A stretch of 64,000 nt of DNA from G965220305 sp965220305 (GCA_965220305.1 OZ244817.1:3410001-3474000); one strand, 5' to 3'. Shown: positions 1 through 9,807, numbered from the stretch's first letter. Made by a program: numbers and translations. The notes: generated by a model from the letters alone, not told the origin.

Positions 1-768
1 CCCGCCGCCAAAGACCCCACCGGAACTGCTGGAACCCCTGGATACGGATCCACGGTCGCCGGCTCGTCTAATGGAGCTGCTGCTCTTGAACCCTCCACTG
101 GACCTCTGGGCCTGCTGGTAGCTCTGGCGACCACTGCTGACGTTTCCCCGAGACTGTTGGTAGCGCGACCCGGCAAAGGACTGTTGCCTGGAGGCATACT
201 GGGTGTTTCGGGATACCTGGCCGCTGTAACGGGAGGACTGGCGATAGGCCGTCCTGTTCCGGTGCATGTCCGCCCCCCGGTAACCAGGCGTGCGATAGAA
301 GTAGGGCCCGCTTAAACTTGAGAGGAGCAGGTAAGTAAACAGGAAGTCGCCCGCTCCAAAGTGGCTGTTGTAGTAACCGTTGGCGTGGTGGCCCCGCATG
401 TCGTACTCGCCGTTGGTATCCTTCACAATGGAGAACAACAGGTCATCCTGGGAGTCATCTATGGCGTTGTTGCCGTTCAGGTCTTCCCAACCTTCCATCA
501 CCAACCGTTCGCCCTCGCGACTGGCCCGTATGAAGATAATCCCGTCGCCCTCGTAAATCTCGTTTACCCTTTCTTCAAACTCGGTGGCGCTTTTCGAGTC
601 CTTGAAGGCTTGCTGGACATCGTCCATGTTAATTCGTCCCGCAGCCCCATCGGTGGTGGCCCAGTCTTCGTAGGAAGGGCCGCTGCTGCATGCCGCTATC
701 AGCGGAGCGGCTGCGACCACTCCGCTCAGAGTTATCGCCCTAGCCAGTTTACGCCTTCTTATTGCCAT
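1..768 (-). CDS. Ser/Gly-rich lipoprotein, C-terminus beyond window
   Basis: Open frame from an ATG at 768 (GGAGG six bases upstream) to the window edge with no stop, so the gene is partial (256 codons seen). It begins MAIRRRKLARA, then a hydrophobic stretch ending in the lipobox-like LIAAC, so it is predicted to be a secreted lipoprotein. A globular part of about 120 residues follows, including an acidic loop DLNGNNAIDDSQDD that resembles a calcium-binding EF-hand/dockerin loop. The last 90 residues are low complexity (Ser, Gly, Arg, Gln, Tyr). I do not recognise the family. It lies 111 bases after the SecA-like gene on the same strand and is probably co-transcribed with it. Confidence 0.75.
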   Translation of the reverse strand, partial: MAIRRRKLARAITLSGVVAAAPLIAACSSGPSYEDWATTDGAAGRINMDDVQQAFKDSKSATEFEERVNEIYEGDGIIFIRASREGERLVMEGWEDLNGNNAIDDSQDDLLFSIVKDTNGEYDMRGHHANGYYNSHFGAGDFLFTYLLLSSLSGPYFYRTPGYRGADMHRNRTAYRQSSRYSGQVSRNTQYASRQQSFAGSRYQQSRGNVSSGRQSYQQAQRSSGGFKSSSSIRRAGDRGSVSRGSSSSGGVFGGG

Positions 769-879
769 CTTGCCTCCTGGATACCAGAGTAAGGACTTAC
801 TTGCCGACCCTCGTTGCGTAGCCGCAGGGTCCGGCGCTGTCCCTCGACCATCTTCAACTACTGCACCGCCAATGACCCA

Positions 880-3800
880 TCACGATAGAATCGCTACCGC
901 GTCGGGGACCAAACTGACCTGCCCCGTGTCTTCTGTGAATTCGGCATACTGCTCATCGACAGGAAAGGTCAAAAGGCGGGAGAGAAAGCGCCGGCCCGCT
1001 TCCAGACGGAAGGACTTCCACTTATCGAATGATTCTATGACGTAGTCACTCACCGCAGACTTGTGGCCGTAGTTGCCTGCGGCGGCAACCAAGATCAGCT
1101 CCTGAAGCTGGCCCAGGTGGTCTCGCCATAGCTCGTCACCTGTTTGCAGCCACAGAGTCTTGGCCAGGCGTTCAAACCCTTCTATTCCGGTCCGGCCACG
1201 GGTGTGGTTGAGTTGGCCGACCAGCCCATCCGCAAATCTCTCGGACAGTTGGTCCAGCCCGACGCCCAACAAGGGGGCACAGTCTACCCCGTAGTCCTCC
1301 CAGGCCTCTTCGCCCATTTGGTTGAAACGGATTGTATAGCGCTCAACTTCGTTCCCCGGGAAGTGCCGCCCCGCCAGCCACGCGCCCACATCACCGGCGA
1401 TGGCCTGGCAAAGCTCCATCATGGACCCGGCCCGCATCACCTTGGTTCGGAGCAGATAATAGAGTTCAGCTTGTGTATCCAACAAGTTCGAGTAGTCCTG
1501 GAACAAGTTGCGACCATGCTCCGCCTCCCGGTCAGCCTGCTGTTGGGCCGCCCGGCAACCATTCTCCCAGTGTTTACCCTGGAGGTAGGGCCTCCCGCCG
1601 GAGTCAACCCTGTCGGGACGGAAACCGTACAAAGACGTACCCAACTGGAAGGAAAGTACCAGGTCTTCCAACGACAAGAAGAACCTGGACCAACCGTAAC
1701 TACCCTGGCGCCCGCTGCGTCCCTGAAGCTGTAGGTCCACTCTGGGGGACCCGTTGATCTCCGCTCCGATGACGTACAGTCCCAGCCCAAACTCCAGGTT
1801 GCGTTCCTGGTCCGGCTCCGGTTGGGGTGGGGTCCCGGCCCGCCGGAGGGCCAACAGGTGTTGCCCGGCGGTGCAACCGAGCCTGGCAACCTCCATACCT
1901 GGCTGGGCGGATGCCTGGGAGCACAAATAGGCGGCCTCCTCCCCGGTGTAGCACCGCAAGGTTACCCAAGATGCCCCTTCTAGCAACAGCCGCTCGGCTC
2001 GCGCCAGGTATGCAGTCGTTACCTGCCGGTCCAGTTGACCATCGAGGATAATATCGGTGCCCCGACCCGCCATGTTCGTGGCTACCGTAACCGCGCCGAA
2101 CCCTCCGGCCATCCTGACAATCTCGGCCTCTTGGTGGCTGGTAATGGCAGTCAGAAGATGGTGGGGTATTTGCCGTTCCGACAATAGGCGGCTGATTTCC
2201 TCCGCTTGTTGGATGGACTCTGCGCCCACCAGCACCGGTCTGCCAACCATCCGGCCCTCCGCCACCTCATCCACAATGGCGGCCTGTTTCTCCGACCTGG
2301 TAGCGTAAACACGGCTGGGAAGGTCCTGACGCAGCAGGGGACGGCTGGTTGGAACTGTTGCAACACTCAGAGAGTATCGCTGGCGGAACTCGCTGGCGGC
2401 AGCGCGGGCCGTGCCGGTCATTCCCGACACCACGCCATACCTGTTGACGAATCCCTGGACTGAAATTTGGCCCAGAGTCTGCCGCTCCGGGTTCAATTTT
2501 ACGCCTTCCTTGGCTTCCAGGGCCGACTGTAACCCTTCCCGGTACTGGTTATCGGGCAATGTCCGGCCCGTATGAGGGTCGATTAAGACTACCGAGTCCT
2601 CGGTAACGATGTAGTCCAAGTTTCTCTTCAACAGCAGCAAGGCCCGGAGCATCTGATAGACCTGATTGCCCAGGTTGTACCGGAGGGCCAACTGCTTGGT
2701 CAGACGGGCAGCTTCCCGCCGCCGCCGCGCCAGGGCAAGGCTCGAATCTATGGTAAGCTCGGACAATTGCTGCTCCAACTCCTGCCCGTCGAAGAAGGTC
2801 CCCAGTTGGGTCTCCAGGAATTCCTGACCTTGTTGCGTCAAGGCGACATACCGGCGCTCCGGGTCCACAAAATAGTAAAATCCCGAGGTCAGAGCCTCGT
2901 CCGGACAATCGGAGCCGTCGGGGAATATCCTGGACAGTACCGTCCGGCGCAATTTGGGCTTGCCAGCAAACCTACCCCGTACAATTTCCCCCCCGGGTTG
3001 GGCCAACATCAGCTTGGCCAGCAGGGTTAGTTCTTCCTTGGAATCGGGTCTAGCTTGTAGGACCTGCTGCCCCACCTGGCGGGCGGCGACTTCCTGCAGG
3101 GCAATTAACTCCATCACAGCCTTCTTGGTACGGCTGACAGCCCGACGGTTCAGTCCACGTCCCCCGGAGATAATCATCGGGGTCTGGGCTTGGTCAATCA
3201 GGGCATGGTCGGCTTCGTCCACGATAATGGATTCCAGGGGCCCCTGCACCTGGTCTTCCTGGGACAACTTGAGGTTGTCCCGCAGGAAGTCGAACCCGAA
3301 CTCGCGCAGGTTGCCGTAGACGATGGCCTTGCTGTAGGCATCCCGGCGTTCCTCGGGAGCCATGTGTTCCAACACCGCGTCGGCGGTTAGTCCCAAAGCT
3401 CGGTAGACTGGTCCCAGCAGGGCTAGGTCCCGGTCTGCCAGGTAATCGTTGGCCGTCGCGATATGGACCCGACGACCCAACAGGGCATGTAATACCGCCG
3501 GAAAGGCGGCGGCGACGGTCTTCCCCTCGCCGGCGTTCATCTCGACTACCCTGCCTCGGAAGAGATGAACGCCGGCCAGCAGTTGCTCATTGGTGGGGCG
3601 GAAGGCCATCGCCCCGGAAGAGTCCTTATCGGCCAGAGCCCGGTAAAACCCCGCCGGAAGATGGATGTCCCACTGGTAGCGGGCCCGGGTGGCAGACCGC
3701 ACATAAATTAGGACGGCCACGATTAGCCGCTCATCGTCATCGAGTCCTGTAGTATCCAGCAACGGCCCGCATTCTCGATAGAAATATGCGAAGTCGAGGC

Positions 3801-4233
3801 AGGCCCCGTCAACGAGGGACGTCCTCGTCCGCCGGTCGGTAGCTTCGACGACACGGGTTGCCAAACTGCGGTACCGTTCAAGTTGCCCGCAGCCATTGGC
3901 GGCGTCGAAAAGCCGCCAAGCGCCCAACCGGCGCTGGATAGTCTCATCAACGAGGGCAAATACGCGGGGGAGCAGGGTTTCCGGGTCGCACCCCGTAGAC
4001 TTCCACCCCAGGGAGCCCAGAGCAGCACGCAAGCCAGCGTCGGAATGGCCGCTGTAATCAATAGCTCTAATAGTGTTGAGCAGGCTTGCCTCGGCAGACT
4101 TTCGCATCAGTATCCGGGGTTGCGCCAACACGGAACGGCCTTCCAAGAACCTCGACAATCGGGACAGGAACCCACGGCGGGCGGCGCCGACCAATGACGC
4201 CAGCGAAGGGCTTATATTTGCTGCCAGACTCAA
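880..4233 (-). CDS. Divergent SecA-like translocase ATPase (SecA paralog)
   Basis: The 1117-residue protein has the SecA DEAD-motor signatures: Walker A NAGEGKT (about 233-239), Walker B DEAD box VDEADHAL (338-345) followed by TPMIISG, SGMTGTA, TNMAGRGTDI, and QLQGRSGRQG, the counterpart of QLRGRAGRQGDPGSS. A helical-scaffold-like stretch LWRDHLGQLQ lies near the C-terminus. It differs from housekeeping SecA (about 800-900 residues): Walker A is some 130 residues later, the arginine-finger region is diverged, and there is no C-terminal zinc-binding Cys cluster. It is therefore more likely a SecA2-like accessory ATPase than the main SecA. The start is TTG; no in-frame ATG occurs before residue 43. 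It sits between a transglutaminase-like gene and a Ser-rich lipoprotein gene, which suggests export or processing of a dedicated substrate (inference). Confidence 0.85.
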   Translation of the reverse strand: MSLAANISPSLASLVGAARRGFLSRLSRFLEGRSVLAQPRILMRKSAEASLLNTIRAIDYSGHSDAGLRAALGSLGWKSTGCDPETLLPRVFALVDETIQRRLGAWRLFDAANGCGQLERYRSLATRVVEATDRRTRTSLVDGACLDFAYFYRECGPLLDTTGLDDDERLIVAVLIYVRSATRARYQWDIHLPAGFYRALADKDSSGAMAFRPTNEQLLAGVHLFRGRVVEMNAGEGKTVAAAFPAVLHALLGRRVHIATANDYLADRDLALLGPVYRALGLTADAVLEHMAPEERRDAYSKAIVYGNLREFGFDFLRDNLKLSQEDQVQGPLESIIVDEADHALIDQAQTPMIISGGRGLNRRAVSRTKKAVMELIALQEVAARQVGQQVLQARPDSKEELTLLAKLMLAQPGGEIVRGRFAGKPKLRRTVLSRIFPDGSDCPDEALTSGFYYFVDPERRYVALTQQGQEFLETQLGTFFDGQELEQQLSELTIDSSLALARRRREAARLTKQLALRYNLGNQVYQMLRALLLLKRNLDYIVTEDSVVLIDPHTGRTLPDNQYREGLQSALEAKEGVKLNPERQTLGQISVQGFVNRYGVVSGMTGTARAAASEFRQRYSLSVATVPTSRPLLRQDLPSRVYATRSEKQAAIVDEVAEGRMVGRPVLVGAESIQQAEEISRLLSERQIPHHLLTAITSHQEAEIVRMAGGFGAVTVATNMAGRGTDIILDGQLDRQVTTAYLARAERLLLEGASWVTLRCYTGEEAAYLCSQASAQPGMEVARLGCTAGQHLLALRRAGTPPQPEPDQERNLEFGLGLYVIGAEINGSPRVDLQLQGRSGRQGSYGWSRFFLSLEDLVLSFQLGTSLYGFRPDRVDSGGRPYLQGKHWENGCRAAQQQADREAEHGRNLFQDYSNLLDTQAELYYLLRTKVMRAGSMMELCQAIAGDVGAWLAGRHFPGNEVERYTIRFNQMGEEAWEDYGVDCAPLLGVGLDQLSERFADGLVGQLNHTRGRTGIEGFERLAKTLWLQTGDELWRDHLGQLQELILVAAAGNYGHKSAVSDYVIESFDKWKSFRLEAGRRFLSRLLTFPVDEQYAEFTEDTGQVSLVPDAVAILS

Positions 4234-4328
4234 AGAATGTCTATCCTATGCTCAAGTTTCGCCTCATTTAGCCGACAGCCCCAAGTAACAAGGCCCCCAA
4301 GGTCTGGAAGGCCCTACCGGGGCGTCCT

Positions 4329-5741
4329 CTAGGATGAGGAAACGTTGCCGGCCCCAAGGAGTCCGATTATCACCAGGCCGGACTCGTGGCCCGGACCATC
4401 CCAGGCGTTGTAGCGCTGGAGCAAGTGCTCCTCGCTCATCAGCACCTGCCGGCCCACCCGGGGCTGCGCCTCCAGAAACGCCTGGCCGAGGGGAGAGTCC
4501 AAGTCCCAACAGGGACTAACCGAACAGTCCAGGTTGGCTCGGCGGCACACCCGAAGGTACTCGTTCTTCAATCGGTCAAACTCCCGTTGGTTCTTGTACG
4601 GGATGGGGGTTACAAAGAAATCGTGGGAAAGGTACAGCCCCAACTCATTGTCGAAAACCTGCATCATATCGGCGTCGGGTATCCAACCTTCCAGGGCGAA
4701 GAGCAGGTCCTGGGGTATATCCTGGGGCACCCGGTGGTAGTAAAACTCTTCCTGGGACTCCACCATGCGTACCCCGATTGATCCCTTGTTTTCATAACCC
4801 AAAAGGCGCTGGGCTTCGCCATCCCGCAGGAACAGGAAGGGAATGTTGCCGTTGGTAGCGTCGACCAGTACTTGTGTCCCATCAATATGGTAGAGCAGCG
4901 CGGTGTGCTGCCAATACCGCATGTACCGCTTGGCGAACCGGAAATCGAAGGTGGTCAGCAATTCCCTTAGCTTAGAGACCGGCGCCGGCCCGGGGGTGGC
5001 GTCCCCGGAGATTAGGTACTCGGATGGCAGCCCGTAATGGTCGGTAAGGAATTTCAGGGCCTGCACTTTTTCGGTGCAGATGCCTCCAGCGCCGCCCATA
5101 ATATTGCGGAGCGTCTCGTCGCCCGACTTGAAAATCAGCTTGTCATCGACAAATCGAGAGTAATTCTCGAAGTCACTGTCCCATATCCTCTTTGCCAGGG
5201 ACTTGAGCAACCGTAGCTTGCGCTCCAAGGAATCCAACTGAAGAATGGGTTCGGCCTCGGAGGGGCCCCATTGGGCTTCAAGGGTAGCTTTCACGAAAGA
5301 GGCATACTCTCCGGCGTGACGCTCCCACCGGCGTTTGTGGAACCCGGTCCAGTTTCGGTCATATCCCGCGTTGGTGCGGTCGATGGTCAGGTCAATTACC
5401 GACGCTTCGGTTTCGCCGACGCGGGCCTTCTGGACTAGGGGCGCCTGGTTTGCCCCAACGGGTTTTCCCATCTGCTGAAAGATAATTCCAGAGAACATAT
5501 CCACCAGACCACCGTTGTCGTTGGCGGAGTAGACTCGGTCTTGCAGCGAAAATAGGATGGATGCGGACCTTTCGGTGGTCCTGCCCTCTTGCCGCAGCCA
5601 GTCCAGCGGGGCATTCTTCAGCCATCGGTCCAACAGCGACGCCAAGGGCAACTGAGCGTCCTGGCAGTCAATTCTGAGGGCGGCGGACCGGGTGGTGACC
5701 GAGTCGGTAAGTTGTAGGATAACTGGTTCTGGACTGTCCAT
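4329..5741 (-). CDS. Transglutaminase-like (papain-fold) protein
   Basis: The 470-residue soluble protein has no signal peptide. A Cys-His-Asp arrangement typical of transglutaminase-like/papain-fold enzymes is visible: Cys222 in GGICTEKVQALKFL, His285 in LLYHIDG and Asp294 in VLVDATNG. The first 200 residues are helical and unassigned. The last 130 residues include a substrate-like region with no recognisable motif. The gene begins 15 bases after the cysteine synthase stop and is followed 95 bases later by the SecA-like gene, so these probably form one transcript. Activity (protease, amidase, acyl transfer or a non-catalytic role) cannot be told from sequence. The triad assignment is by eye. 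Confidence 0.6.
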   Translation of the reverse strand: MDSPEPVILQLTDSVTTRSAALRIDCQDAQLPLASLLDRWLKNAPLDWLRQEGRTTERSASILFSLQDRVYSANDNGGLVDMFSGIIFQQMGKPVGANQAPLVQKARVGETEASVIDLTIDRTNAGYDRNWTGFHKRRWERHAGEYASFVKATLEAQWGPSEAEPILQLDSLERKLRLLKSLAKRIWDSDFENYSRFVDDKLIFKSGDETLRNIMGGAGGICTEKVQALKFLTDHYGLPSEYLISGDATPGPAPVSKLRELLTTFDFRFAKRYMRYWQHTALLYHIDGTQVLVDATNGNIPFLFLRDGEAQRLLGYENKGSIGVRMVESQEEFYYHRVPQDIPQDLLFALEGWIPDADMMQVFDNELGLYLSHDFFVTPIPYKNQREFDRLKNEYLRVCRRANLDCSVSPCWDLDSPLGQAFLEAQPRVGRQVLMSEEHLLQRYNAWDGPGHESGLVIIGLLGAGNVSSS

Positions 5742-5756
5742 TGAATCAGGCCACTT

Positions 5757-6686
5757 CTACCACCAGTGGGTCTCGTCCAGCTCTTCCGAGCCCTGGCGGG
5801 CTGCGTCCCAGGGACGGGCGGGTAGGTACTTCCATCCTCCGTCGGAGAACATCACCACTATATTGCCCTGCTCCATCTGCTGGGCCACTCTCTGGGCGGC
5901 GTACATGGTGGCTCCGGCGGATATACCGGCGAAAATGCCCTCCTTCTCGATTATGTCGTGGGAGGTTGCGATGGCGGTGGCGCTGTCAACCAGGAAACGC
6001 CGGTTTAGCAGGCCCAGGTCCAGCAGCGGCGGCACGTAGCCGTCGCTGAGGTTGCTCAGGCCCTGCAGCGATTCTCCCATTCGCGGCTCCACACCCACCA
6101 CGCTGACCTCGGGGTTGGCTTCCCTGAGACGCCGGGCTACTCCGGTAATGGTGCCCCCGGTGCCGATTCCGGCGACGAAGACGTCCACCCTGGGCAGAGC
6201 CTGGGCTATCTCCGCTCCGGTGTGCTGGTAATGGGTATTCAGGTTAGTAGGGTTGTCAAATTGGCCCAGATAGAAATATCCCGGCGGGCGAGACAGTTCC
6301 TGGGCCAGATCGATTGCCCCCTTCATTCCCGTCCGGGGTTCGCACCAGACGATGCCGGAACCGTACAGGCCCAACAGGTCTCCGATGCTGGGAGCAACCT
6401 CCCCGGGGATTACCACCTGGACTGAGTATCCCTTCTGTTTTCCGATGAGCGACAAGGCGATTGCCGTATTGCCGCTGCTGGCCTCGACGATGGTATCGCC
6501 GGGGTGCAGGTATCCGCGACGCTCTGCCTCCTCCACCATCGCCAGCACGATGCGGTCCTTGATACTGCCGCTGGGGTTCTGCCCTTCCAGCTTGGCGAAT
6601 ATGCGGACGCCCGGCTTGGGAGACATGTGGGATAACTCCACCAGTGGGGTATTTCCAACCACGCTCAGTAACGTTGATGTAGACAT
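5757..6686 (-). CDS. Cysteine synthase family PLP enzyme
   Basis: A 309-residue fold-type II PLP enzyme of the O-acetylserine sulfhydrylase (CysK/CysM) family. Diagnostic segments are GNTPLVEL near the N-terminus, the PLP lysine in GSIKDR, the substrate loop EASSGNTAIAL, and the phosphate-binding GIGTGGTITG. It would form cysteine from O-acetyl- or O-phosphoserine and sulfide or thiosulfate; which pair is not clear. Length matches the family. It lies 140 bases after the biotin carrier gene and 15 bases before the transglutaminase-like gene. The ATG at 6686 fits the family N-terminus, but no strong ribosome binding site precedes it. Confidence 0.9.
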   Translation of the reverse strand: MSTSTLLSVVGNTPLVELSHMSPKPGVRIFAKLEGQNPSGSIKDRIVLAMVEEAERRGYLHPGDTIVEASSGNTAIALSLIGKQKGYSVQVVIPGEVAPSIGDLLGLYGSGIVWCEPRTGMKGAIDLAQELSRPPGYFYLGQFDNPTNLNTHYQHTGAEIAQALPRVDVFVAGIGTGGTITGVARRLREANPEVSVVGVEPRMGESLQGLSNLSDGYVPPLLDLGLLNRRFLVDSATAIATSHDIIEKEGIFAGISAGATMYAAQRVAQQMEQGNIVVMFSDGGWKYLPARPWDAARQGSEELDETHWW

Positions 6687-6826
6687 GGGAAGCCCGAATA
6701 CCCCCGTAAGGTGACAAATGGGTAAGCCAGCCCAGGACCGGCTACCACCATTACCACTATAACATGTTCGATGGCCGCCCTTGCGAGGAGACGGACTGTC
6801 CGGTAGGGACCGGCGACGCAGGTAGT

Positions 6827-7351
6827 CTAGCCATCCGTATTTGCCTCGGACCCCAGTTCCAGCAGCCGCATTCCCCTATCTACCTGGTCTCCTACCTCCA
6901 CCGAAACACGACGCACGACGCCGCTGCGGGGGGCCGTGATGACCAGTTCCATCTTCATCGACTCCATGACCATGACGGTCTGGTTCCGCTCCACCTGGGT
7001 CCCCTGGCTGACCAGTACCTCCAAGACCACGCCGGGCATGGGGGCAAGAATATCCTCCGCAGCATCGGCGGCTTCCGCCCCACCTCTACGCCTTGAGTTG
7101 GCCCGTTGGAATACCAACAAGTCTCCGTCCAACCATAGGTGAAGCTCGGTACCCACCCAGACCCAGAAAAAGGCGTGACTCCGTCCATCGGGGGTGCGAC
7201 ACCAGCCTTCCCCGGGGGTCGGAGAATTGATGACCAGGCCAATGGCCTCACCGTCCAGGATGAAGGTGCTCACGCCCTCACCCTCTGCAACCTGATACCC
7301 AAAGACTTCCCCGGAGATTGGGTAGACCTGCCGCATCCGCCCCTGCGTCAC
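6827..7351 (-). CDS. Biotin carboxyl carrier subunit of acyl-CoA carboxylase
   Basis: The C-terminal 75 residues are a biotinyl domain with ILAPMPGVV and the biotin-attachment motif MESMKMELV, ending in a typical lipoyl/biotinyl strand. The preceding 90 residues resemble the linker/BT domain of 3-methylcrotonyl- and propionyl-CoA carboxylase alpha chains. I chose the GTG at 7351: it overlaps the stop of the biotin carboxylase gene (GTGA) and has GAGG just upstream. An in-frame start at 7453 would overlap that gene by 100 bases, and ATG 7336 is an alternative. Together with the preceding gene it makes a split MCC alpha chain. Confidence 0.85.
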   Translation of the reverse strand: MTQGRMRQVYPISGEVFGYQVAEGEGVSTFILDGEAIGLVINSPTPGEGWCRTPDGRSHAFFWVWVGTELHLWLDGDLLVFQRANSRRRGGAEAADAAEDILAPMPGVVLEVLVSQGTQVERNQTVMVMESMKMELVITAPRSGVVRRVSVEVGDQVDRGMRLLELGSEANTDG

Positions 7352-8850
7352 GGGAGCCTCTGCGTTCCGGCAGATTGCCAGGGGCTGCCGACCACCTCGT
7401 GGGTCGGGGAAGTAGCTGGACTGACGGCGTTGCCACCCTGCCCCGAGGCCCATGCCGATAGGGCTTGGGCCAAGCGGACCGACTCTTCAGTAATCACCGG
7501 GCTGGTGACCGCCGGATTCCAATCAAGAAAGCCGGTATCGTACTCTCCCAGTTGAAACTGGGGGTGTCCTACAATCCGACGCAGCAAGGAGATGTTGGTC
7601 ACAACTCCCAGCGCCACGAACTGGGACAATGCCACCTCCATTCGGCGCAGGCTGAGGCCCCTTTGGGGAGCCCAGGCTATCAGCTTGGCCAACATGGGGT
7701 CGTAATATATGGACACTTCCTGGCCCTGAACAACGCCGCTGTCCAACCGCAGCCCCGGACCGCTGGGGGGGCGCCACCGCAGCAGCGTGCCCGTAGAGGG
7801 AACGAAGCCGTTGTACGGGTCTTCGGCGTAGATGCGGCACTCGATGGCGTGGCCGTGGGGCTGGATGTCATCCTGCAGCAGAGTCAGGGGTTCGCCGTTG
7901 GCGATGCGTACTTGCCACTCCACCAAATCCAGGCCCAGGACCGCCTCGGTGATGGGGTGTTCAACCTGGAGCCGGGCGTTCATTTCCAAGAAATAGAACT
8001 CCCCGCTCTGGGGGTCAAGCAAGAATTCCGCCGTACCGGCGTTGACGTACCTGGCTCCCCTGGCCACGGCGATGGCAGCTTCGCCGATGCGTTGCCTCAG
8101 TTCCGACGTAAGGGCCGGGGAAGGGGTCTCCTCTATTACCTTCTGGTGCCGCCGTTGGATGCTGCATTCCCGCTCCAACAGGTGGATGGTGTGTCCCGAC
8201 CTATCAGCCAGGACCTGTATCTCAACGTGCCGGGGGTGGGTCACGTAACGTTCCAAAAAGACCCGACCGTCGCCGAAGGCGGCGTGGGCCTCCCGGCTGG
8301 CCGAGTCAATTGCTTCCGCCAGTTCGCCCCGCCCGTTGACCACCCGCATTCCCCGACCTCCGCCTCCGGCGGCAGCCTTGACCAACAGTGGAAACCCCCA
8401 TCGCTCGGCGAATGTTTCGGCAACCGCATCCACTGAGTCGCAGACCGGAGAACTGGGCACCACCGGGACGCCCGCCTGCCGGGCTATCTCCTTGGAGCGC
8501 AACTTGTCCCCCAGGGACTCCATACTCTGGGGAGTCGGCCCAATGAAAGCTATTCCCGCTTCCCCGCAGGCTTGGGCAAACCTGGGATTCTCCGACAGAA
8601 ATCCGTAACCAGGATGCACGGCCTCCGCCCCACTGTCCCGGGCCGCTTGGACCAACTTGGGTATGTTCAGGTAGGTCTCCTCGGCGGTATTTCCCGGAAG
8701 GGCAACGGACTGCTCGGCGGTGGCCACGTGGGGAGCGCCGGCGTCGGGTTCGGAATAAACGGCGACGGGGGCGATCCCCATCGCCCGGAGAGTATGGTTG
8801 ATTCGGACGGCTATTTCGCCCCGATTGGCTACCAGCACTTTGGAAAACAT
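7348..8850 (-). CDS. Biotin carboxylase subunit (acyl-CoA carboxylase alpha)
   Basis: A 500-residue biotin carboxylase of the ATP-grasp family that carboxylates the biotin of the carrier protein using ATP and bicarbonate. Visible signatures are the N-terminal KVLVANRGEIAVRI, the glycine-rich ATP loop KAAAGGGGRGMRVV, HVEIQVLADRSGHTIHLLERECSIQRR and EMNARLQVEHPITE. The ATG at 8850 matches the family N-terminus; a TTG two codons upstream is less likely. It is translationally coupled to the carrier gene. It is separated from the carboxyltransferase gene (10291-11898) by a 1.4-kb islet carrying a ParB-like gene, although such subunits are normally adjacent. Confidence 0.93.
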   Translation of the reverse strand: MFSKVLVANRGEIAVRINHTLRAMGIAPVAVYSEPDAGAPHVATAEQSVALPGNTAEETYLNIPKLVQAARDSGAEAVHPGYGFLSENPRFAQACGEAGIAFIGPTPQSMESLGDKLRSKEIARQAGVPVVPSSPVCDSVDAVAETFAERWGFPLLVKAAAGGGGRGMRVVNGRGELAEAIDSASREAHAAFGDGRVFLERYVTHPRHVEIQVLADRSGHTIHLLERECSIQRRHQKVIEETPSPALTSELRQRIGEAAIAVARGARYVNAGTAEFLLDPQSGEFYFLEMNARLQVEHPITEAVLGLDLVEWQVRIANGEPLTLLQDDIQPHGHAIECRIYAEDPYNGFVPSTGTLLRWRPPSGPGLRLDSGVVQGQEVSIYYDPMLAKLIAWAPQRGLSLRRMEVALSQFVALGVVTNISLLRRIVGHPQFQLGEYDTGFLDWNPAVTSPVITEESVRLAQALSAWASGQGGNAVSPATSPTHEVVGSPWQSAGTQRLP

Positions 8851-9105
8851 CAGCAAACATCCGGTACGAGACCTGGAGGTTGGGGGTAGGAAGTGGCCAT
8901 ACCAGTCACTTGTAGATGATGCCTAGAATCAGCCGGCCATAGGTTGTGAAGGTTCCGTGGTGGACATTCAAAATGGAGCAGTTTTACCTCGTGCTCAGGA
9001 GGGGGAGCAACGCTTTTAGTCTGTTGCTGCCACCCGCCAAAGCAAGTTCTAGGACATTCCGGGTCCGTAAATACCTACCCTCTCACTCACGCTGGCTCGC
9101 AGCGT

Positions 9106-9807
9106 CTATTGAGGTGCCTGCGCCTCGGCCCATTCACACGCCAGTTCCATAGCCTTGTTGAGCCATGCTTGCTTCGGCATGCCCACGCTCAACCTAGCCC
9201 TATGAGCCCGTTCAATCAGTTTCTTCTGCTTGAGTTCAAAAACGACGACGGGGCGCTTGGTGTCAGGCGCGGTGGAATTGTCATCTCCGTACGCATCTTC
9301 ATGCAAGATCTTGCGTATAACCTCGGCAGCTGATGTCTTCCCTACGGCGACATCATGGACGGAATTAGCATCTACTTCGCTGACTTCCCGGAATTGGGCC
9401 GCAAGTCGCCCACTGCCGGACAAGCCTGAGCGAACCGCAATCTCGGTATCGCTCAATTGCTCGTTCGGTCCCCGCCAAGCGTTCACCAAGACGAGCGCGG
9501 CCATCTTCTGCCGCTTGTCCATTTGACGACGGGCCATGTTTTCGGACCACACGAAAGCCTGTGCCTCCTCCCGAGTTCCCGTGAACTCTTTGACCTGCGG
9601 CGTTACATTCGCCTTCTTTGCGGCCAGGTACCTATGCCAGCCATCAAGGATGTCTCCCTCATAAATGACAATGGGGTGTTCGGGGTCATACCCCCGGGTC
9701 AGCATCGACTGAACCAACTCCTCGAAATCCTTTGCGTCGGCTTCACCGAACGGGTTGCTCAAGTTGTGCCGGTTGAGTTCGCCCACGGATTCAATCTGCT
9801 GAATCAT
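9106..9807 (-). CDS. ParB-like nuclease-fold protein
   Basis: The 233-residue protein has an N-terminal ParB/sulfiredoxin-like domain: the segment DPEHPIVIYEGDILDGWHRYLAAKKA corresponds to the ParB box (GxRRxxAA-type), followed by EAQAFVWSENMARRQMDKRQKMAA, the usual link to a helix-turn-helix part. The SDTEIAVRSGLSGSG stretch looks like the HTH. It is shorter than chromosomal ParB. Its start overlaps the end of the upstream hypothetical gene by 17 bases, so the two are translationally coupled. The pair sits between subunit genes of one carboxylase and its context resembles plasmid, phage or ICE cargo. DNA binding, and autoregulation through the inverted repeat at 10141-10228, are inference. 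Confidence 0.75.
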   Translation of the reverse strand: MIQQIESVGELNRHNLSNPFGEADAKDFEELVQSMLTRGYDPEHPIVIYEGDILDGWHRYLAAKKANVTPQVKEFTGTREEAQAFVWSENMARRQMDKRQKMAALVLVNAWRGPNEQLSDTEIAVRSGLSGSGRLAAQFREVSEVDANSVHDVAVGKTSAAEVIRKILHEDAYGDDNSTAPDTKRPVVVFELKQKKLIERAHRARLSVGMPKQAWLNKAMELACEWAEAQAPQ

